The notes under the pieces: generated by a model | What the model saw: the letters and a program-made list of their open reading frames with translations, nothing else | What the model was told of the DNA's origin: nothing | Databases searched by the model: none | Shown: piece by piece, positions 8,530 through 17,481 of the stretch | How positions within the stretch are numbered: position 1 is the first letter of the stretch | Layout: each line of letters begins with the position of its first letter | From: an uncultured Clostridia bacterium | GTDB lineage: Bacteria > Bacillota > Clostridia > TANB77 > CAG-508 | Reading direction: 5' to 3' | DNA length: 64,000 nucleotides | NCBI GenBank assembly: GCA_948739805.1 | Contig: CAPYID010000001.1 | Location: 1 to 64,000 of the forward strand | Translations under genes and position numbers: made by a program

Positions 8530-9801
8530 TCAATTTTCAATAGGCAAAACTCCTTTCTTTGGCAAAGTATAAAGACGATTATCGTGTAGCAAAGCGAAAA
8601 TAACCCTTACAGCCTTACGAGCAGTCAAAACAATAGCACGTTTATGTTGATGTTTTGAAACTTCTTTAAATTTGCGAGAATAAAACGTTGCAAAGTCGCT
8701 ATTATGATTTCTCAAACAAGTAGCAGCTTGGCAAAAATAATTTCTAAGGTACACATTACCAGTTTTACGAATGAAAGTATCTTCTGCATCAAACTCACCA
8801 GATTGATATTGAGACCAAACAAGACCAGCGAATTTAGCTAGAGCATCATCATTCTTAAAACGGTTAATATCACCGATTTCTGCGATAATGCCAGCAGCGA
8901 TTACAGGTTCAATGCCATCCATAGAAGTCAAAATAGTATATTCATTTTTGAAATACTGTTTAACTTGCTTTTGAATAGAAGTCTCAATAGATTTGAGAGA
9001 TTTTTCAAGAGCAGAAATATTTTCAAAGCAAGCTTTAATAACAATGTTTACAGAGTTGTTTAATTCATTTTGTAATTTAAAAGAATTAGAAGCAGATTGC
9101 TTAATAAGATCAGCAGTTTTAGTAATATCAGCAAAATGCTTTTTACCAGTTTCAGCAATTGCAGAGATAATGTCACCAATAGACATAGTAGCAATTTCAT
9201 CAACAGAATAAATATCGGTTAAAAGCATTTCGGCAGTAGCACCAAAATTATCAGAAAGAACTTTCTGTTGAGAAAGCTTACTGAACTTTAAAAATAAATT
9301 GCTAACTAAATAAGTTTTTTCTCTAGTAATAGACTTAACAATATGTTGTCTAAAACGAGTTAAACGTTGTAAACCAAGTTGATTAAAGTTAATATAAAAT
9401 TCGTTTGGTAAATTACCAAGTCTAAGGCGAGAAGTAATAACAATGCTGTCCATTTTATCATTTTTAGGTAAATCTCCAAGCGATTCTCTAAAACTTTTGA
9501 TAATTTTAGGTTCAAAGCAATAAAGCTGAACAGTAAAATTATTAAGAATAGAAGAATCAGCAATGGTATATAAAAGATGAGTACCATAGACAGAGGTTGC
9601 TTCAATACCAATAAGGATGTTAGTAATTTCCAAAGAATTAGCAAAACATAAAATAGTATCTAAAAGTTTGTTAACACCATCTGGATCATTTGGAAAGTTT
9701 TTAGGTTTAAATATGTTTTCACCAGAGATGTCTTGTATACATGTCATTAAAGATTTTAAAGAAACATCAACACCAACATATAAGTAATTTTTAGTTGACA
9801 T
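8530..9801 (-). CDS. IS110-family transposase (DEDD recombinase)
   Basis: A 423-residue protein. The start at 9801 is chosen because gaggaggtg lies just upstream; the longer reading to 9888 has no ribosome-binding site and would run into the leader. The RuvC-like N-terminal domain has the DEDD set: Asp12 (GVDVS), Glu67 (GIEAT), Asp115 and Asp118 (KNDKMDS). The C-terminal Transposase_20 domain has SMDGIEPVIAAGIIAEIGD and the putative catalytic serine in SQYQSGEF. In this family the protein joins DNA with the help of a structured bridge RNA. The reading frame is intact. Confidence 0.92.
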   Translation of the reverse strand: MSTKNYLYVGVDVSLKSLMTCIQDISGENIFKPKNFPNDPDGVNKLLDTILCFANSLEITNILIGIEATSVYGTHLLYTIADSSILNNFTVQLYCFEPKIIKSFRESLGDLPKNDKMDSIVITSRLRLGNLPNEFYINFNQLGLQRLTRFRQHIVKSITREKTYLVSNLFLKFSKLSQQKVLSDNFGATAEMLLTDIYSVDEIATMSIGDIISAIAETGKKHFADITKTADLIKQSASNSFKLQNELNNSVNIVIKACFENISALEKSLKSIETSIQKQVKQYFKNEYTILTSMDGIEPVIAAGIIAEIGDINRFKNDDALAKFAGLVWSQYQSGEFDAEDTFIRKTGNVYLRNYFCQAATCLRNHNSDFATFYSRKFKEVSKHQHKRAIVLTARKAVRVIFALLHDNRLYTLPKKGVLPIEN

Positions 9802-9829
9802 TATATAATTCACCTCCTCAATATAAAGA

Positions 9830-10075
9830 TTGTAAAACATATAAGATAACCTGTGAACAGACAATAAAGGCATTCTCGCGATGAGCATATCAACAATATC
9901 TTTTAAACCTCTTGCTACAATCTATGACAACACATAGATGAGAAGATAAAGCATAATGCAAAATTCGTGTTAAAAAATAATACGTCTGTGACAAGGAATG
10001 CATACTGCGGAAGCACCTAATGTGCAAGAAAGGATTGCAAATTTCCTAAAGTTTTACGATATAAGTATATCACAG
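9830..10075 (-). ncRNA. Candidate IS110 bridge RNA / structured leader
   Basis: Inference. The roughly 270 bases upstream of the transposase start carry no gene but hold hairpins: atctatg/catagat (9920-9939, 7-bp stem, 6-base loop) and gcac/gtgc near 10015. IS110-group elements encode their bridge RNA in exactly this position, on the transposase strand. The guide loops were not resolved by eye. Confidence 0.35.
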
Positions 10076-10096
10076 GTCATCAAATAGATAAATATG

Positions 10097-10118
10097 TAAG
10101 ATTTTGTTGTAAATCTTA
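10097..10118. repeat. Short palindrome upstream of prmC
   Basis: Arms taagattt (10097-10104) and aaatctta (10111-10118) with a 6-base centre. It lies between the IS110 leader and prmC and could be an operator, a weak terminator or an element end. There is no T-run. Confidence 0.35.
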
Positions 10119-10155
10119 TTAATTTATAAATATATTATACGAGAAAGGAGAAGAA

Positions 10156-11001
10156 ATGGAAATAAGACAAGCAATAATTGAAAATGCAAAAATACTAAAG
10201 GAAAATAATATTACTGATTCATATAATATTGCTAGAATTCTAATGGCATATACTATAAATAAACCTAAAGAATACTTAGTTATAAATGACAAAGAAATTT
10301 TAAAAGAAGAAATTTTACAATTATATAATTCTAAAATAGAAAAGATAAAAAATGGATATCCGCTTCAATATATAACAAATAATCAAGAGTTTATGAAATT
10401 AAACTTTTATGTTGATGATAATGTATTAATTCCTCAACCAGATACAGAAGTATTAGTTGAAGAAGTAATAAAAATATGTAAAACAAAGTATAAAGATAAA
10501 CAGATAAAAGTATTAGATTTATGTACTGGTAGTGGAGCTATTGCAATATCTATAAAAAAATATTTAGAAAATGTACAAATTTTAGCAACAGATGTAAGTA
10601 GTAATGCTTTAGAGGTAGCTAAAAAAAATGCAAGATTAAACAATGTAGAGATTAAATTTATTGAATCAAATATGTTTGAAAAGATTAATAGTAAATATGA
10701 TATAATAGTTTCAAACCCACCATACATTGAAAAAGAAATCTTAAAAACATTATCAAAAGATGTACAATGTGAGCCAATAATTGCATTAGATGGTGGTACA
10801 GATGGACTAAGTTTTTATAGAGAAATTTCCCAAAATTCATATAAATATTTAAAAAATAATGGATATTTAGCATTAGAAATAGGATACAATCAGAAAAATA
10901 GCGTAATAGATATATTAAAGAAAGAGAATAAATATAAAGATATAAAATGCATAAAAGATTTAGAAAATAATGATAGAGTGATAATATCAAGACCAACATA
11001 A
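10156..11001 (+). CDS. prmC: Peptide chain release factor N5-glutamine methyltransferase PrmC
   Basis: A 281-residue protein behind gaaaggag. It methylates the glutamine of the GGQ motif in release factors RF1 and RF2 in the cytoplasm. Visible are the N-terminal helical substrate-binding domain (to about residue 90), the FYVDDNVLIPQPDTE stretch, the SAM-binding motif DLCTGSGAIAI (Cys123-Gly127) and the catalytic NPPY at 187-190. It heads a core operon with whiA 18 bases downstream. Length is normal for the family. The IS110 copy lies directly upstream and may have replaced its native promoter or neighbours. Confidence 0.93.
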   Translation: MEIRQAIIENAKILKENNITDSYNIARILMAYTINKPKEYLVINDKEILKEEILQLYNSKIEKIKNGYPLQYITNNQEFMKLNFYVDDNVLIPQPDTEVLVEEVIKICKTKYKDKQIKVLDLCTGSGAIAISIKKYLENVQILATDVSSNALEVAKKNARLNNVEIKFIESNMFEKINSKYDIIVSNPPYIEKEILKTLSKDVQCEPIIALDGGTDGLSFYREISQNSYKYLKNNGYLALEIGYNQKNSVIDILKKENKYKDIKCIKDLENNDRVIISRPT

Positions 11002-11019
11002 AGAGAGGAGTATAAAGGT

Positions 11020-11868
11020 ATGTCATTTTCATCAGAAGTAAAGGAAGAGCTTAGTAGACTTAACACATTTGGAAACAAAAATTTAATATATTCAGAATTA
11101 TATGGATATATATTAAGCGGAAATGCAAAGATTATAAAAAATAAGATAAATTTTTCTACCAATAGTGAATATAACATTAATAGATTTGGAAAAATATTAT
11201 CTGAACTTGAGATTGATTATAAAATAAAAATTCAAGGGAATAATTACATAATTACTTTTAATAAGGAACTATTAAATTTACGCAATATACAAACATCAAC
11301 AACTGATGAAAAAAGAGCAGTTATAAGAGGAGCATTTATGGGGGGAGGATTAATTAATAATCCTAATAGTAAATATCATTTAGAAATCACCTTTAATTCT
11401 GAAGAAGACCAAAAAATTGTACAAGATATTATTAACGAATTTAATATAACAACTAAAAACCTTGCAAGAAAACATGGATATTCTTTATATATTAAAGAAG
11501 GAGAGATTATCTCAGATTTCTTAGCTATAATAGGTGCGAATAAAGCAGTAATTAGATATGAAGAGATAAGAGTTATTAAAGATAAACGAAATAATATAAA
11601 TAGAATAGTTAATTGCGAAACTGCAAACCTTAATAAAACTATTGAAGCATCAGTATTACAAATACAAGCTATAAATTTAATAAAAAGTAAAAGCAAATTC
11701 GAAAAATTACCAGAAAATTTAAAGGAAATTGCAGAACTAAGATTAAAGAATCCAGATGCAAATTTAGTAGAACTTGGAGAAATGTTAAATACACCTATTA
11801 GTAAATCAGGAGTAAATCATAGATTAAATAAATTATTGAAAATTGCAAAAGAATTAGAAAAAAAGTAG
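11020..11868 (+). CDS. whiA: DNA-binding protein WhiA
   Basis: A 282-residue protein behind agaggag. WhiA is a Gram-positive DNA-binding protein linked to cell division and chromosome segregation. The N-terminus SFSSEVKEEL, the degenerate LAGLIDADG-homing-endonuclease fold (RGAFMGGGLINNP) and the C-terminal helix-turn-helix (LVELGEMLNTPISKSGVNHRLNKL) are all present. It is slightly shorter than the usual 310 residues. In many Firmicutes whiA follows the yvcJ/yvcK genes; here it follows prmC instead. Confidence 0.92.
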   Translation: MSFSSEVKEELSRLNTFGNKNLIYSELYGYILSGNAKIIKNKINFSTNSEYNINRFGKILSELEIDYKIKIQGNNYIITFNKELLNLRNIQTSTTDEKRAVIRGAFMGGGLINNPNSKYHLEITFNSEEDQKIVQDIINEFNITTKNLARKHGYSLYIKEGEIISDFLAIIGANKAVIRYEEIRVIKDKRNNINRIVNCETANLNKTIEASVLQIQAINLIKSKSKFEKLPENLKEIAELRLKNPDANLVELGEMLNTPISKSGVNHRLNKLLKIAKELEKK

Positions 11869-11898
11869 AGTAATTATATTGAAAGGATTGAGATAATA

Positions 11899-13002
11899 AT
11901 GAATGAGGTAAACTTATATATTCACATACCATTTTGTAAGAAAAAATGTTATTATTGTGATTTCATATCATATCCTAACAAAGATAATTACATTGAAGAA
12001 TATATAGATACTGTAATAAAAGAATATCGTAATTACAAAGCAGAAGAATATATAATTAAAACAGTGTATATAGGTGGAGGAACTCCATCATATATTGATA
12101 GCAAATATATTGTAAAACTTTTAAAGGAAATAAATTTAGAAAAAGCAGAGGAAATAACTATAGAAATTAATCCAGGAAGTGTAACCAAAGAAAAATTAAG
12201 AGATTATAAGAAGGCTGGTATAAATAGATTAAGTATAGGATTACAAGCAACACAAGATATTTTACTTAAAGAAATAGGTAGAATACATACCTATAATGAA
12301 TTTTTAAATACATATAATATTGCAAGAGAGATTGGATTTAGAAATATAAATATAGATTTAATGTTAGCATTACCAAAACAAAATATAGTAGATATAATAC
12401 AAAGTGTAAAAAAGATAATTGAATTAAATCCAGAACATATTTCAATATATTCATTAATATTAGAAGAAGGAACTAAAATGTATGATATGGTAAATACACA
12501 AAAATGTATTTTACCAGATGAAGATGAAGAAAGAAAAATGTACTGGACAGTTAAAAATTTATTAGAAAAGAATGGATATAATCATTATGAAATATCAAAC
12601 TTTGCTAAAGAGGGTTATTATTCAAAACATAATATTGACTGTTGGAATCAAAAAGAATATATAGGTATAGGAGCGTCAGCACATTCATATTTGAATAATA
12701 GAAGATACTCTAATTTAGAAAAAATAGATGAATATATAAAAAATTATAATGATAAAAAAACACATGAAATACAAGATAAAATATCGCAAGAAAAGGAATA
12801 TATGATATTGGGGTTAAGAAAGCTAGAAGGAGTTAATATATCAGACTTTAAATTAAAATTTAGTGAAAACCCAATATATTTATTTAGAAATGAATTAAAT
12901 AAGTTAGTAGATTTACAATTAATAGAAATAGAATTAAATAATATAAAATTAACAGATAGAGGAATGGATTTGGCAAATATAGTATGGGAAGAATTTGTAT
13001 AA
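11899..13002 (+). CDS. hemW: Radical SAM heme chaperone HemW
   Basis: A 367-residue protein. The radical SAM cluster motif CKKKCYYC (Cys13, Cys17, Cys20) is followed by GGGTPS and the EINPG stretch, and the C-terminal HemN-like domain has YEISNFAKEGYYSKHN and NCW-type residues. HemW is a heme-binding chaperone related to coproporphyrinogen III dehydrogenase but lacks the extra N-terminal Cys of true HemN. It starts 30 bases after whiA and ends the prmC-whiA-hemW operon. Confidence 0.92.
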   Translation: MNEVNLYIHIPFCKKKCYYCDFISYPNKDNYIEEYIDTVIKEYRNYKAEEYIIKTVYIGGGTPSYIDSKYIVKLLKEINLEKAEEITIEINPGSVTKEKLRDYKKAGINRLSIGLQATQDILLKEIGRIHTYNEFLNTYNIAREIGFRNINIDLMLALPKQNIVDIIQSVKKIIELNPEHISIYSLILEEGTKMYDMVNTQKCILPDEDEERKMYWTVKNLLEKNGYNHYEISNFAKEGYYSKHNIDCWNQKEYIGIGASAHSYLNNRRYSNLEKIDEYIKNYNDKKTHEIQDKISQEKEYMILGLRKLEGVNISDFKLKFSENPIYLFRNELNKLVDLQLIEIELNNIKLTDRGMDLANIVWEEFV

Positions 13003-13024
13003 AAGTATATATTATTATGAAAAA

Positions 13025-13060
13025 CCATGAGGATATCCTATAAACAGGAAAACCTCATGG
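13025..13060. terminator. Bidirectional hairpin between convergent hemW and D,D-carboxypeptidase genes
   Basis: Outer stem ccatgagg/cctcatgg (13025-13032 with 13053-13060) and inner stem tcct/agga, with only a short T-containing tail. It lies exactly between two converging genes, so it probably ends both transcripts. Confidence 0.5.
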
Positions 13061-13064
13061 CAAT

Positions 13065-14195
13065 TTAATATTTAAAATCATATTTAGCATGTGTACGATT
13101 ATAATGATATCGCTTAATTTTAGTTATTAAATGATATAATATATAAATTATAGCTATTAGTATTAATGTTGTTCTTGCAATCAAATAAAATACATATCCC
13201 CATCTAGGTTTATTATTTTCATCAACCATTAATTCAGTGTTTATAACCCCAGACCAGATACCAGGTTGTTTAGCTTGAGACTTTTCTTTATAATAATCAT
13301 AATGATATGTAAATCCAAATTCAAATAAGTTCTTAGCATCAACAAATTTGGCTTGGTTGCCAGTATTTGGAAATGTTGAACCTAAAACAACTGCAATAAA
13401 TTCTATATTATCCTTTTTAGCACCTGCAACTAAGCAATTTTGAGCTGGATTTGTATAACCTGTTTTTATACCAATTGCATATTCATAAAAATGAGGAGAA
13501 GCAGTATTTATTAAATGATTTGAATTATGTAGAACTCTATCATTTAATGGATAAACATTTGAAGATGGAAGAGTATAAGTTTCAGTAGATACAATAGTCC
13601 TAAATTCTTCCATATTCATAGCATGTTTTGCTATTAATGCTAAATCGTAAGCTGTTGTATGCATATTTGCATCATGAACACCATTAGGATTAGTGAAATA
13701 TGTATTTTGGCAACCTAATTGTTTTGCTTTTTCATTCATCATATTTGCAAAAGCAGGAACATTACCAGCGATATGTTCAGCTAAAGCATTTGCAGCATCA
13801 TTTCCAGAAGGAACAAGTAAAGCATACAGTAGGTCTCTTGTACTTAAAATTTCTCCAGCATGTATTTTTGATACAGTATATCCAGAAGGAACTGTTGATA
13901 TTGCACTTTCGCTTACTGTAACTGGTTCATCAAGTCTACTATTTTCAAGTGCAATAATAGCTGTCATTATTTTTACAGTACTTGCAGGATACATTGGAGT
14001 AAAAGCTTCTTTTTGGTATAAAATATCTCCAGAACTTTTTTCTATTAATAAAGCAGATGGTGCATTAATGCTTAAACTGGCTTTTACAGACTCCACATCA
14101 ACTTGTGGAACACTAGAAGCATTTGCAAATGTGGTACATATAAAATTAAATAAAATAATAATAATTAAACTTATAAATAATTTTTTAACTCTCAT
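13065..14195 (-). CDS. Serine-type D-alanyl-D-alanine carboxypeptidase (PBP5/DacF-like), membrane-anchored
   Basis: A 376-residue protein from ATG 14195 (other in-frame starts lie at 14204, 14207 and a TTG at 14219; none has a clear ribosome-binding site). It trims the terminal D-Ala from peptidoglycan stem peptides outside the membrane. A signal peptide (KKLFISLIIIILFNFICTTFANA) is followed by the transpeptidase-fold motifs SxxK (STVK in MYPASTVKIMTA), SxN (SGN in PSGNDAANAL) and KTG (IKTGYTNPA). A C-terminal membrane helix (YLIARTTLILIAIIYILYHL) anchors it, unlike the amphipathic tail of classical PBP5. A paralogue lies at 42281-43513. Confidence 0.9.
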   Translation of the reverse strand: MRVKKLFISLIIIILFNFICTTFANASSVPQVDVESVKASLSINAPSALLIEKSSGDILYQKEAFTPMYPASTVKIMTAIIALENSRLDEPVTVSESAISTVPSGYTVSKIHAGEILSTRDLLYALLVPSGNDAANALAEHIAGNVPAFANMMNEKAKQLGCQNTYFTNPNGVHDANMHTTAYDLALIAKHAMNMEEFRTIVSTETYTLPSSNVYPLNDRVLHNSNHLINTASPHFYEYAIGIKTGYTNPAQNCLVAGAKKDNIEFIAVVLGSTFPNTGNQAKFVDAKNLFEFGFTYHYDYYKEKSQAKQPGIWSGVINTELMVDENNKPRWGYVFYLIARTTLILIAIIYILYHLITKIKRYHYNRTHAKYDFKY

Positions 14196-14266
14196 AAATA
14201 TCATCATATCATGAGACAAGACATAAATTCAAGAAGTATTTAACAAAAATTATAAAAATTTTACAG

Positions 14267-14295
14267 TTGATTTTTAGATATTATAGATATAAAAT
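14267..14295 (+). promoter_or_regulatory. Sigma-A-type promoter for the S4-domain gene
   Basis: TTGATT (14267-14272) and TAAAAT (14290-14295) are separated by exactly 17 bases, 25 bases before the start codon region of the gene at 14321. Confidence 0.6.
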
Positions 14296-14320
14296 AAACA
14301 CAATATAATTTTGGGAAGGA

Positions 14321-15136
14321 ATGAGTACTATAAAATTAGATGAAAAATTAATGATAGCAAAACTTATGGATAAGCTAAAAATTTGTAAGACTAATAATAA
14401 GATAGTAAATACAGAGTTTTTAAATATATACAAAAGGGAATTATTGATAAAAGAATTAAACAGATTAAAAGAAAAGAATTATCTCTTTTTTGGTGGATTT
14501 GAGGACTCTGAGTATAAAATACTTGTAATATATCCTGAAAAATTCAAGGAAGAATTTGATTTATATATAAATAATAGTAACTCGCAAATAGCTGAAAATG
14601 CAGTAAATAATATAATAAAAGCAATAAGAATAAAATTACCAAAAGAGCTTATAGGCAAATATGAGCATAGAGATTATTTAAGTGCTGTCATGAAATTTGG
14701 ACTTGTAAGAGAAAGAATGGGAGATATAATAGTTCATGAAGATGGAGCTTATATAATAGTTTTAAAAGAAAACGCACAATACATAAAAAACTCATTAAAA
14801 GAATTAATTAGATTTAGAAAAGCTGAAATAGAAATAATAGATATTGATAAAATTGAGCTAAAACCAATAGAGTTCAAAGAAATAAAAATATCAATAAGTT
14901 CAAATAGATTAGATAATTTTGTATCAGAAATATGTAAAATCTCAAGAAGTCAAACTGAGGAGTTATTAAAAAACGAAAAAATTTATCTAAATTCAAAATT
15001 GGAAACAAAAGCCTCTAAAGAAGTAAAATCAGAAGATATTTTAGTTATACGAGGTAGAGGTAAATTTAAAATAGGTGAAAAATTAGGAACGAATAAAAAA
15101 GGAAAAAACATTGTAGGAATTTTAAAATATATGTAG
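14321..15136 (+). CDS. RNA-binding S4-domain protein, YlmH-like
   Basis: A 271-residue protein. The N-terminal two thirds match the YlmH layout, and the C-terminal third is an S4 RNA-binding domain (ISSNRLDNFVSEICKISRSQTEELLKNEKIYLNSKLETKASKEVKSEDILVIRGRGKF). YlmH-type proteins bind 50S subunits or rescue stalled ribosomes in Firmicutes and are often near cell-division genes. The purine-rich ggaagga abuts ATG 14321 directly, which is a short spacing; an in-frame ATG at 14351 is another option. The stop codon lies inside a dispersed palindromic repeat. Confidence 0.72.
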   Translation: MSTIKLDEKLMIAKLMDKLKICKTNNKIVNTEFLNIYKRELLIKELNRLKEKNYLFFGGFEDSEYKILVIYPEKFKEEFDLYINNSNSQIAENAVNNIIKAIRIKLPKELIGKYEHRDYLSAVMKFGLVRERMGDIIVHEDGAYIIVLKENAQYIKNSLKELIRFRKAEIEIIDIDKIELKPIEFKEIKISISSNRLDNFVSEICKISRSQTEELLKNEKIYLNSKLETKASKEVKSEDILVIRGRGKFKIGEKLGTNKKGKNIVGILKYM

Positions 15137-15160
15137 GGACGCCCTGTGAGCGTCCGTTAA
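15131..15160. repeat. Dispersed palindromic repeat, copy 1
   Basis: Starts atgtaggg, has a ggacgc/gcgtcc stem and ends cgtccgttaa. The first bases provide the stop codon of the S4-domain gene. Confidence 0.6.
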
Positions 15161-15201
15161 TTGTAAATTATATCAAATTAAATAATTGATAACAAAATAT
15201 G

Positions 15202-15230
15202 TTGAATTTATTTAACAGATAATATATAAT
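15202..15230 (+). promoter_or_regulatory. Promoter for thyA
   Basis: TTGAAT (15202-15207), 17-base spacer, TATAAT (15225-15230), 43 bases before the thyA start. Confidence 0.65.
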
Positions 15231-15272
15231 ATCAATGAATTGCAAAAAATGTAAAAATAGGAGGAACAAAAA

Positions 15273-16133
15273 ATGACTCAAGCAGATAAAAATTTTATAG
15301 ATACATGTAAAGAAATATTAGAACATGGATATTCTTCAGTTGGAACAAATGTTAGAACTATATGGGAAGATGATGGTAGTGAAGCTAATTATATATCAAT
15401 AGTTGGTGTTACAAATAAATATGATGTAGCAAAAGAATTTCCAATGATAACTTTAAGAAATAATACAAATACAGTAAAAAAAGCAATAGATGAACTACTT
15501 TGGATTTGGCAAAAAAAATCTAATAATGTTAATGATTTAAATTCACATATATGGGATCAATGGGCAGATGAAGATGGAAGTATTGGAAAAGCATATGGAT
15601 ATCAAATGCAAAGAAAATATAACTTTAAAATTGGTTCAGAGATTAAAAATATTGACCAAGTAGACTATGTGCTAGAATTACTAAAAAGTAATCCATCTAG
15701 TCGTAGAATTATGACAAATATATTTGATTTTGAAGACTTAAAAGATATGAATTTAGAGCCATGTGCATATGGAACTCAATGGTTAGTAAAAGAAGGAAAA
15801 TTACATTTAATATTAAATCAACGTTCACAAGATATGCTTGCAGCAAATGGATGGAATACAATGCAATATGCAGCACTTTTGCATATGTTTGCACAATGTG
15901 CTGGACTAGAGGTAGGAACACTTACACATAATATAGGAGACTGTCATATATATGATAGACATATTCCACTTGTAGAAAAATTAATAAATGCAGAGCCAAT
16001 GGATGTATCTCCAAAGCTAATAATACATAATAACACAAAAAATTTCTATGAATTTAAAGTAGAGGACTTTGAAATTAAAGGATATGACTACAATAAAGAA
16101 ATTAATTTAGGAAGAATACCAGTAGCAACATAA
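15273..16133 (+). CDS. thyA: Thymidylate synthase ThyA
   Basis: A 286-residue protein behind aggaggaac. It makes dTMP from dUMP with methylene-tetrahydrofolate. The catalytic cysteine is in EPCAYGTQW, and dUMP-binding residues are seen in NQRSQDMLAANGWNTMQYA and DCHIYDRH. The PCAYGTQW-LILNQRSQDM form is like the Bacillus subtilis ThyA branch rather than the common LPPCH form. It is followed by folA, which regenerates the dihydrofolate that ThyA produces. Its 3' end forms one arm of a 17-bp perfect inverted repeat. Confidence 0.94.
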   Translation: MTQADKNFIDTCKEILEHGYSSVGTNVRTIWEDDGSEANYISIVGVTNKYDVAKEFPMITLRNNTNTVKKAIDELLWIWQKKSNNVNDLNSHIWDQWADEDGSIGKAYGYQMQRKYNFKIGSEIKNIDQVDYVLELLKSNPSSRRIMTNIFDFEDLKDMNLEPCAYGTQWLVKEGKLHLILNQRSQDMLAANGWNTMQYAALLHMFAQCAGLEVGTLTHNIGDCHIYDRHIPLVEKLINAEPMDVSPKLIIHNNTKNFYEFKVEDFEIKGYDYNKEINLGRIPVAT

Positions 16134-16156
16134 TCATAATGATTATGTTGCTACTG
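16120..16156. repeat. Perfect 17-bp-arm palindrome over the thyA stop codon
   Basis: Arms 16120-16136 and 16140-16156 around a 3-base loop. The left arm is the last codons and stop of thyA. It abuts a copy of the dispersed repeat and lacks a T-run. Confidence 0.7.
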
Positions 16157-16180
16157 TAGGGGCAGGCTCTGTGTCTGCCC
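16155..16180. repeat. Dispersed palindromic repeat, copy 2
   Basis: tgtaggggcagg opening with a gggcag/ctgccc stem; directly joined to the thyA palindrome. Confidence 0.6.
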
Positions 16181-16210
16181 TTGTATAAAATAATTGAAAA
16201 TGTAAAACTA

Positions 16211-16240
16211 ATGTAGGGGCGAGCATTGCTCGTCCGTTAA
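16211..16240. repeat. Dispersed palindromic repeat, copy 3 (best match to consensus)
   Basis: atgtagggg opening, cgagc/gctcg stem with extended gg/cc pairs around loop att, and the cgtccgttaa end. It shares 27 of about 28 bases with copy 7 at 45159. Confidence 0.65.
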
Positions 16241-16307
16241 AAAAAAGAACATATGTAATAATATGTATCATTATAATGAAGGAATATATATTAAAGGGGT
16301 AATAACA

Positions 16308-16793
16308 ATGTTAAGCATAATAGTAGCAAAAGCAAAAAATAATGTAATAGGTAAAAACAATCAACTTATTTGGAAAATATCAGATGACTTAAAAAGATTT
16401 AAAGAACTAACAACAAATCATACTATAATAATGGGAAGAAAGACATTTGAATCATTAGGGAGAGTTTTACCAAATAGATTTCACATAATATTAAGTAATG
16501 ATAAAAATTACAAGGTAGATAATGAAAATGTACGAGTAATAAATAATGTTAATGAATTAGATAAATACGTTGAAGACAATGAAGAACACTTTGTAATAGG
16601 TGGGGCAATGATATACAAATTACTTATGCCTAAATGTAATAAATTATACATAACACAGATTGAAAAAGAATTTGAAGGAGATACTATCTTTCCAGAAATA
16701 AATGAAAAAGAATGGAAAATTATAAAAGAACAAATAGGTCCAAAGGATGATAATGATTTTGAATATAGGTATGTAGATTATATAAGACAATAA
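16308..16793 (+). CDS. folA: Dihydrofolate reductase
   Basis: A 161-residue protein. ATG 16308 is used because aaaggggt precedes it by 7 bases; an in-frame ATG at 16263 has no ribosome-binding site. It reduces dihydrofolate to tetrahydrofolate. Visible are the N-terminal SIIVAKAKNNVIGKNNQLIWKISDDLKRFKELT block with the substrate-binding Asp, TIIMGRKTFESLGRVLPNR and the NADPH-loop FVIGGAMIY. It stands next to thyA, its functional partner. The length is normal. Confidence 0.94.
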   Translation: MLSIIVAKAKNNVIGKNNQLIWKISDDLKRFKELTTNHTIIMGRKTFESLGRVLPNRFHIILSNDKNYKVDNENVRVINNVNELDKYVEDNEEHFVIGGAMIYKLLMPKCNKLYITQIEKEFEGDTIFPEINEKEWKIIKEQIGPKDDNDFEYRYVDYIRQ

Positions 16794-16819
16794 TATCTTG
16801 GGGGAGAATAGAAAATAAA

Positions 16820-17383
16820 ATGGGTATTTCAATAGAAGAATACAAGAAAATGATTGGAAATAGTAGCATTAGTAAAAATCCTAATAGGCAATTAATTGGG
16901 AGGATAAATCATGGATTAGGAGAAAATTTTGAAGCACAAGTGGAAGATATATGTAGTATTTATGAGAATAAAAAATTAGCAAAAATAGAAAAAACTCCTG
17001 AACCAATGAAGATATTAAAACATATTGAAGATGGGAAATTTGAAACTGTGTTTACAAAAGTTGCACAACCAGATTTTAAAGGAACAATAAAAGGTGGCAA
17101 AACTGTTGTTTTTGATGCTAAATATACAGAAGCAGATAGAATAACATACCAAGTATTAAGCAATTTCCAAAGAGAGACTTTATTACAATATAAAGAATTG
17201 GGAGCAATTGCTTTTGTATTGGTTGGATTTTCAGATGGAGCAATATACAGAATTGATATAGAAACATGGGCAAGTATGAAAGAAAACTTTGGAAGAAAAT
17301 ATTTAAAACAAGAGGAATTAGAAGAAATGTCATTAAGAGCAAGAGAGACAAACGGTATAATAGACTTTTTAAGAATTATATGA
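16820..17383 (+). CDS. recU: RecU-family Holliday-junction resolvase
   Basis: A 187-residue protein 27 bases after folA. RecU cleaves Holliday junctions in Firmicutes. The PD-(D/E)xK core is visible as PDFKGT (Asp near 88) followed by VVFDAKYTEADRI (Asp near 101, Lys near 103), and the N-terminal GRINHGLGENFEAQVEDIC matches the family opening. In many Firmicutes recU sits beside a penicillin-binding protein gene; here it is in the thyA-folA group instead. Catalytic residues are intact. ruvB, its partner in branch migration, is at 44112. Confidence 0.82.
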   Translation: MGISIEEYKKMIGNSSISKNPNRQLIGRINHGLGENFEAQVEDICSIYENKKLAKIEKTPEPMKILKHIEDGKFETVFTKVAQPDFKGTIKGGKTVVFDAKYTEADRITYQVLSNFQRETLLQYKELGAIAFVLVGFSDGAIYRIDIETWASMKENFGRKYLKQEELEEMSLRARETNGIIDFLRII

Positions 17384-17481
17384 AAACAAATTATTTAGTT
17401 TTCATAGTAGTAACAGGGGAAATGGTGCGAAAGAAGATAAAATGATTGGTGTTAATTATTAAATAAAAGGGGGAAGAAGCA

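Larger units (their letters stand above)
8456..10090 (-). mobile_element. IS110-family insertion sequence, approximate limits
   Basis: One intact DEDD transposase gene with a short 3' flank and a long non-coding 5' flank of about 280-350 bases. IS110 elements lack clear terminal inverted repeats, so the ends cannot be fixed by eye. The copy sits between accessory genes and core prmC. Confidence 0.6.

Noticed and set aside
13693..14214. Plus-strand open frame of 173 codons opposite the D,D-carboxypeptidase gene
   Set aside because: Antisense shadow; the minus strand has full SxxK, SxN and KTG motifs and a signal peptide.
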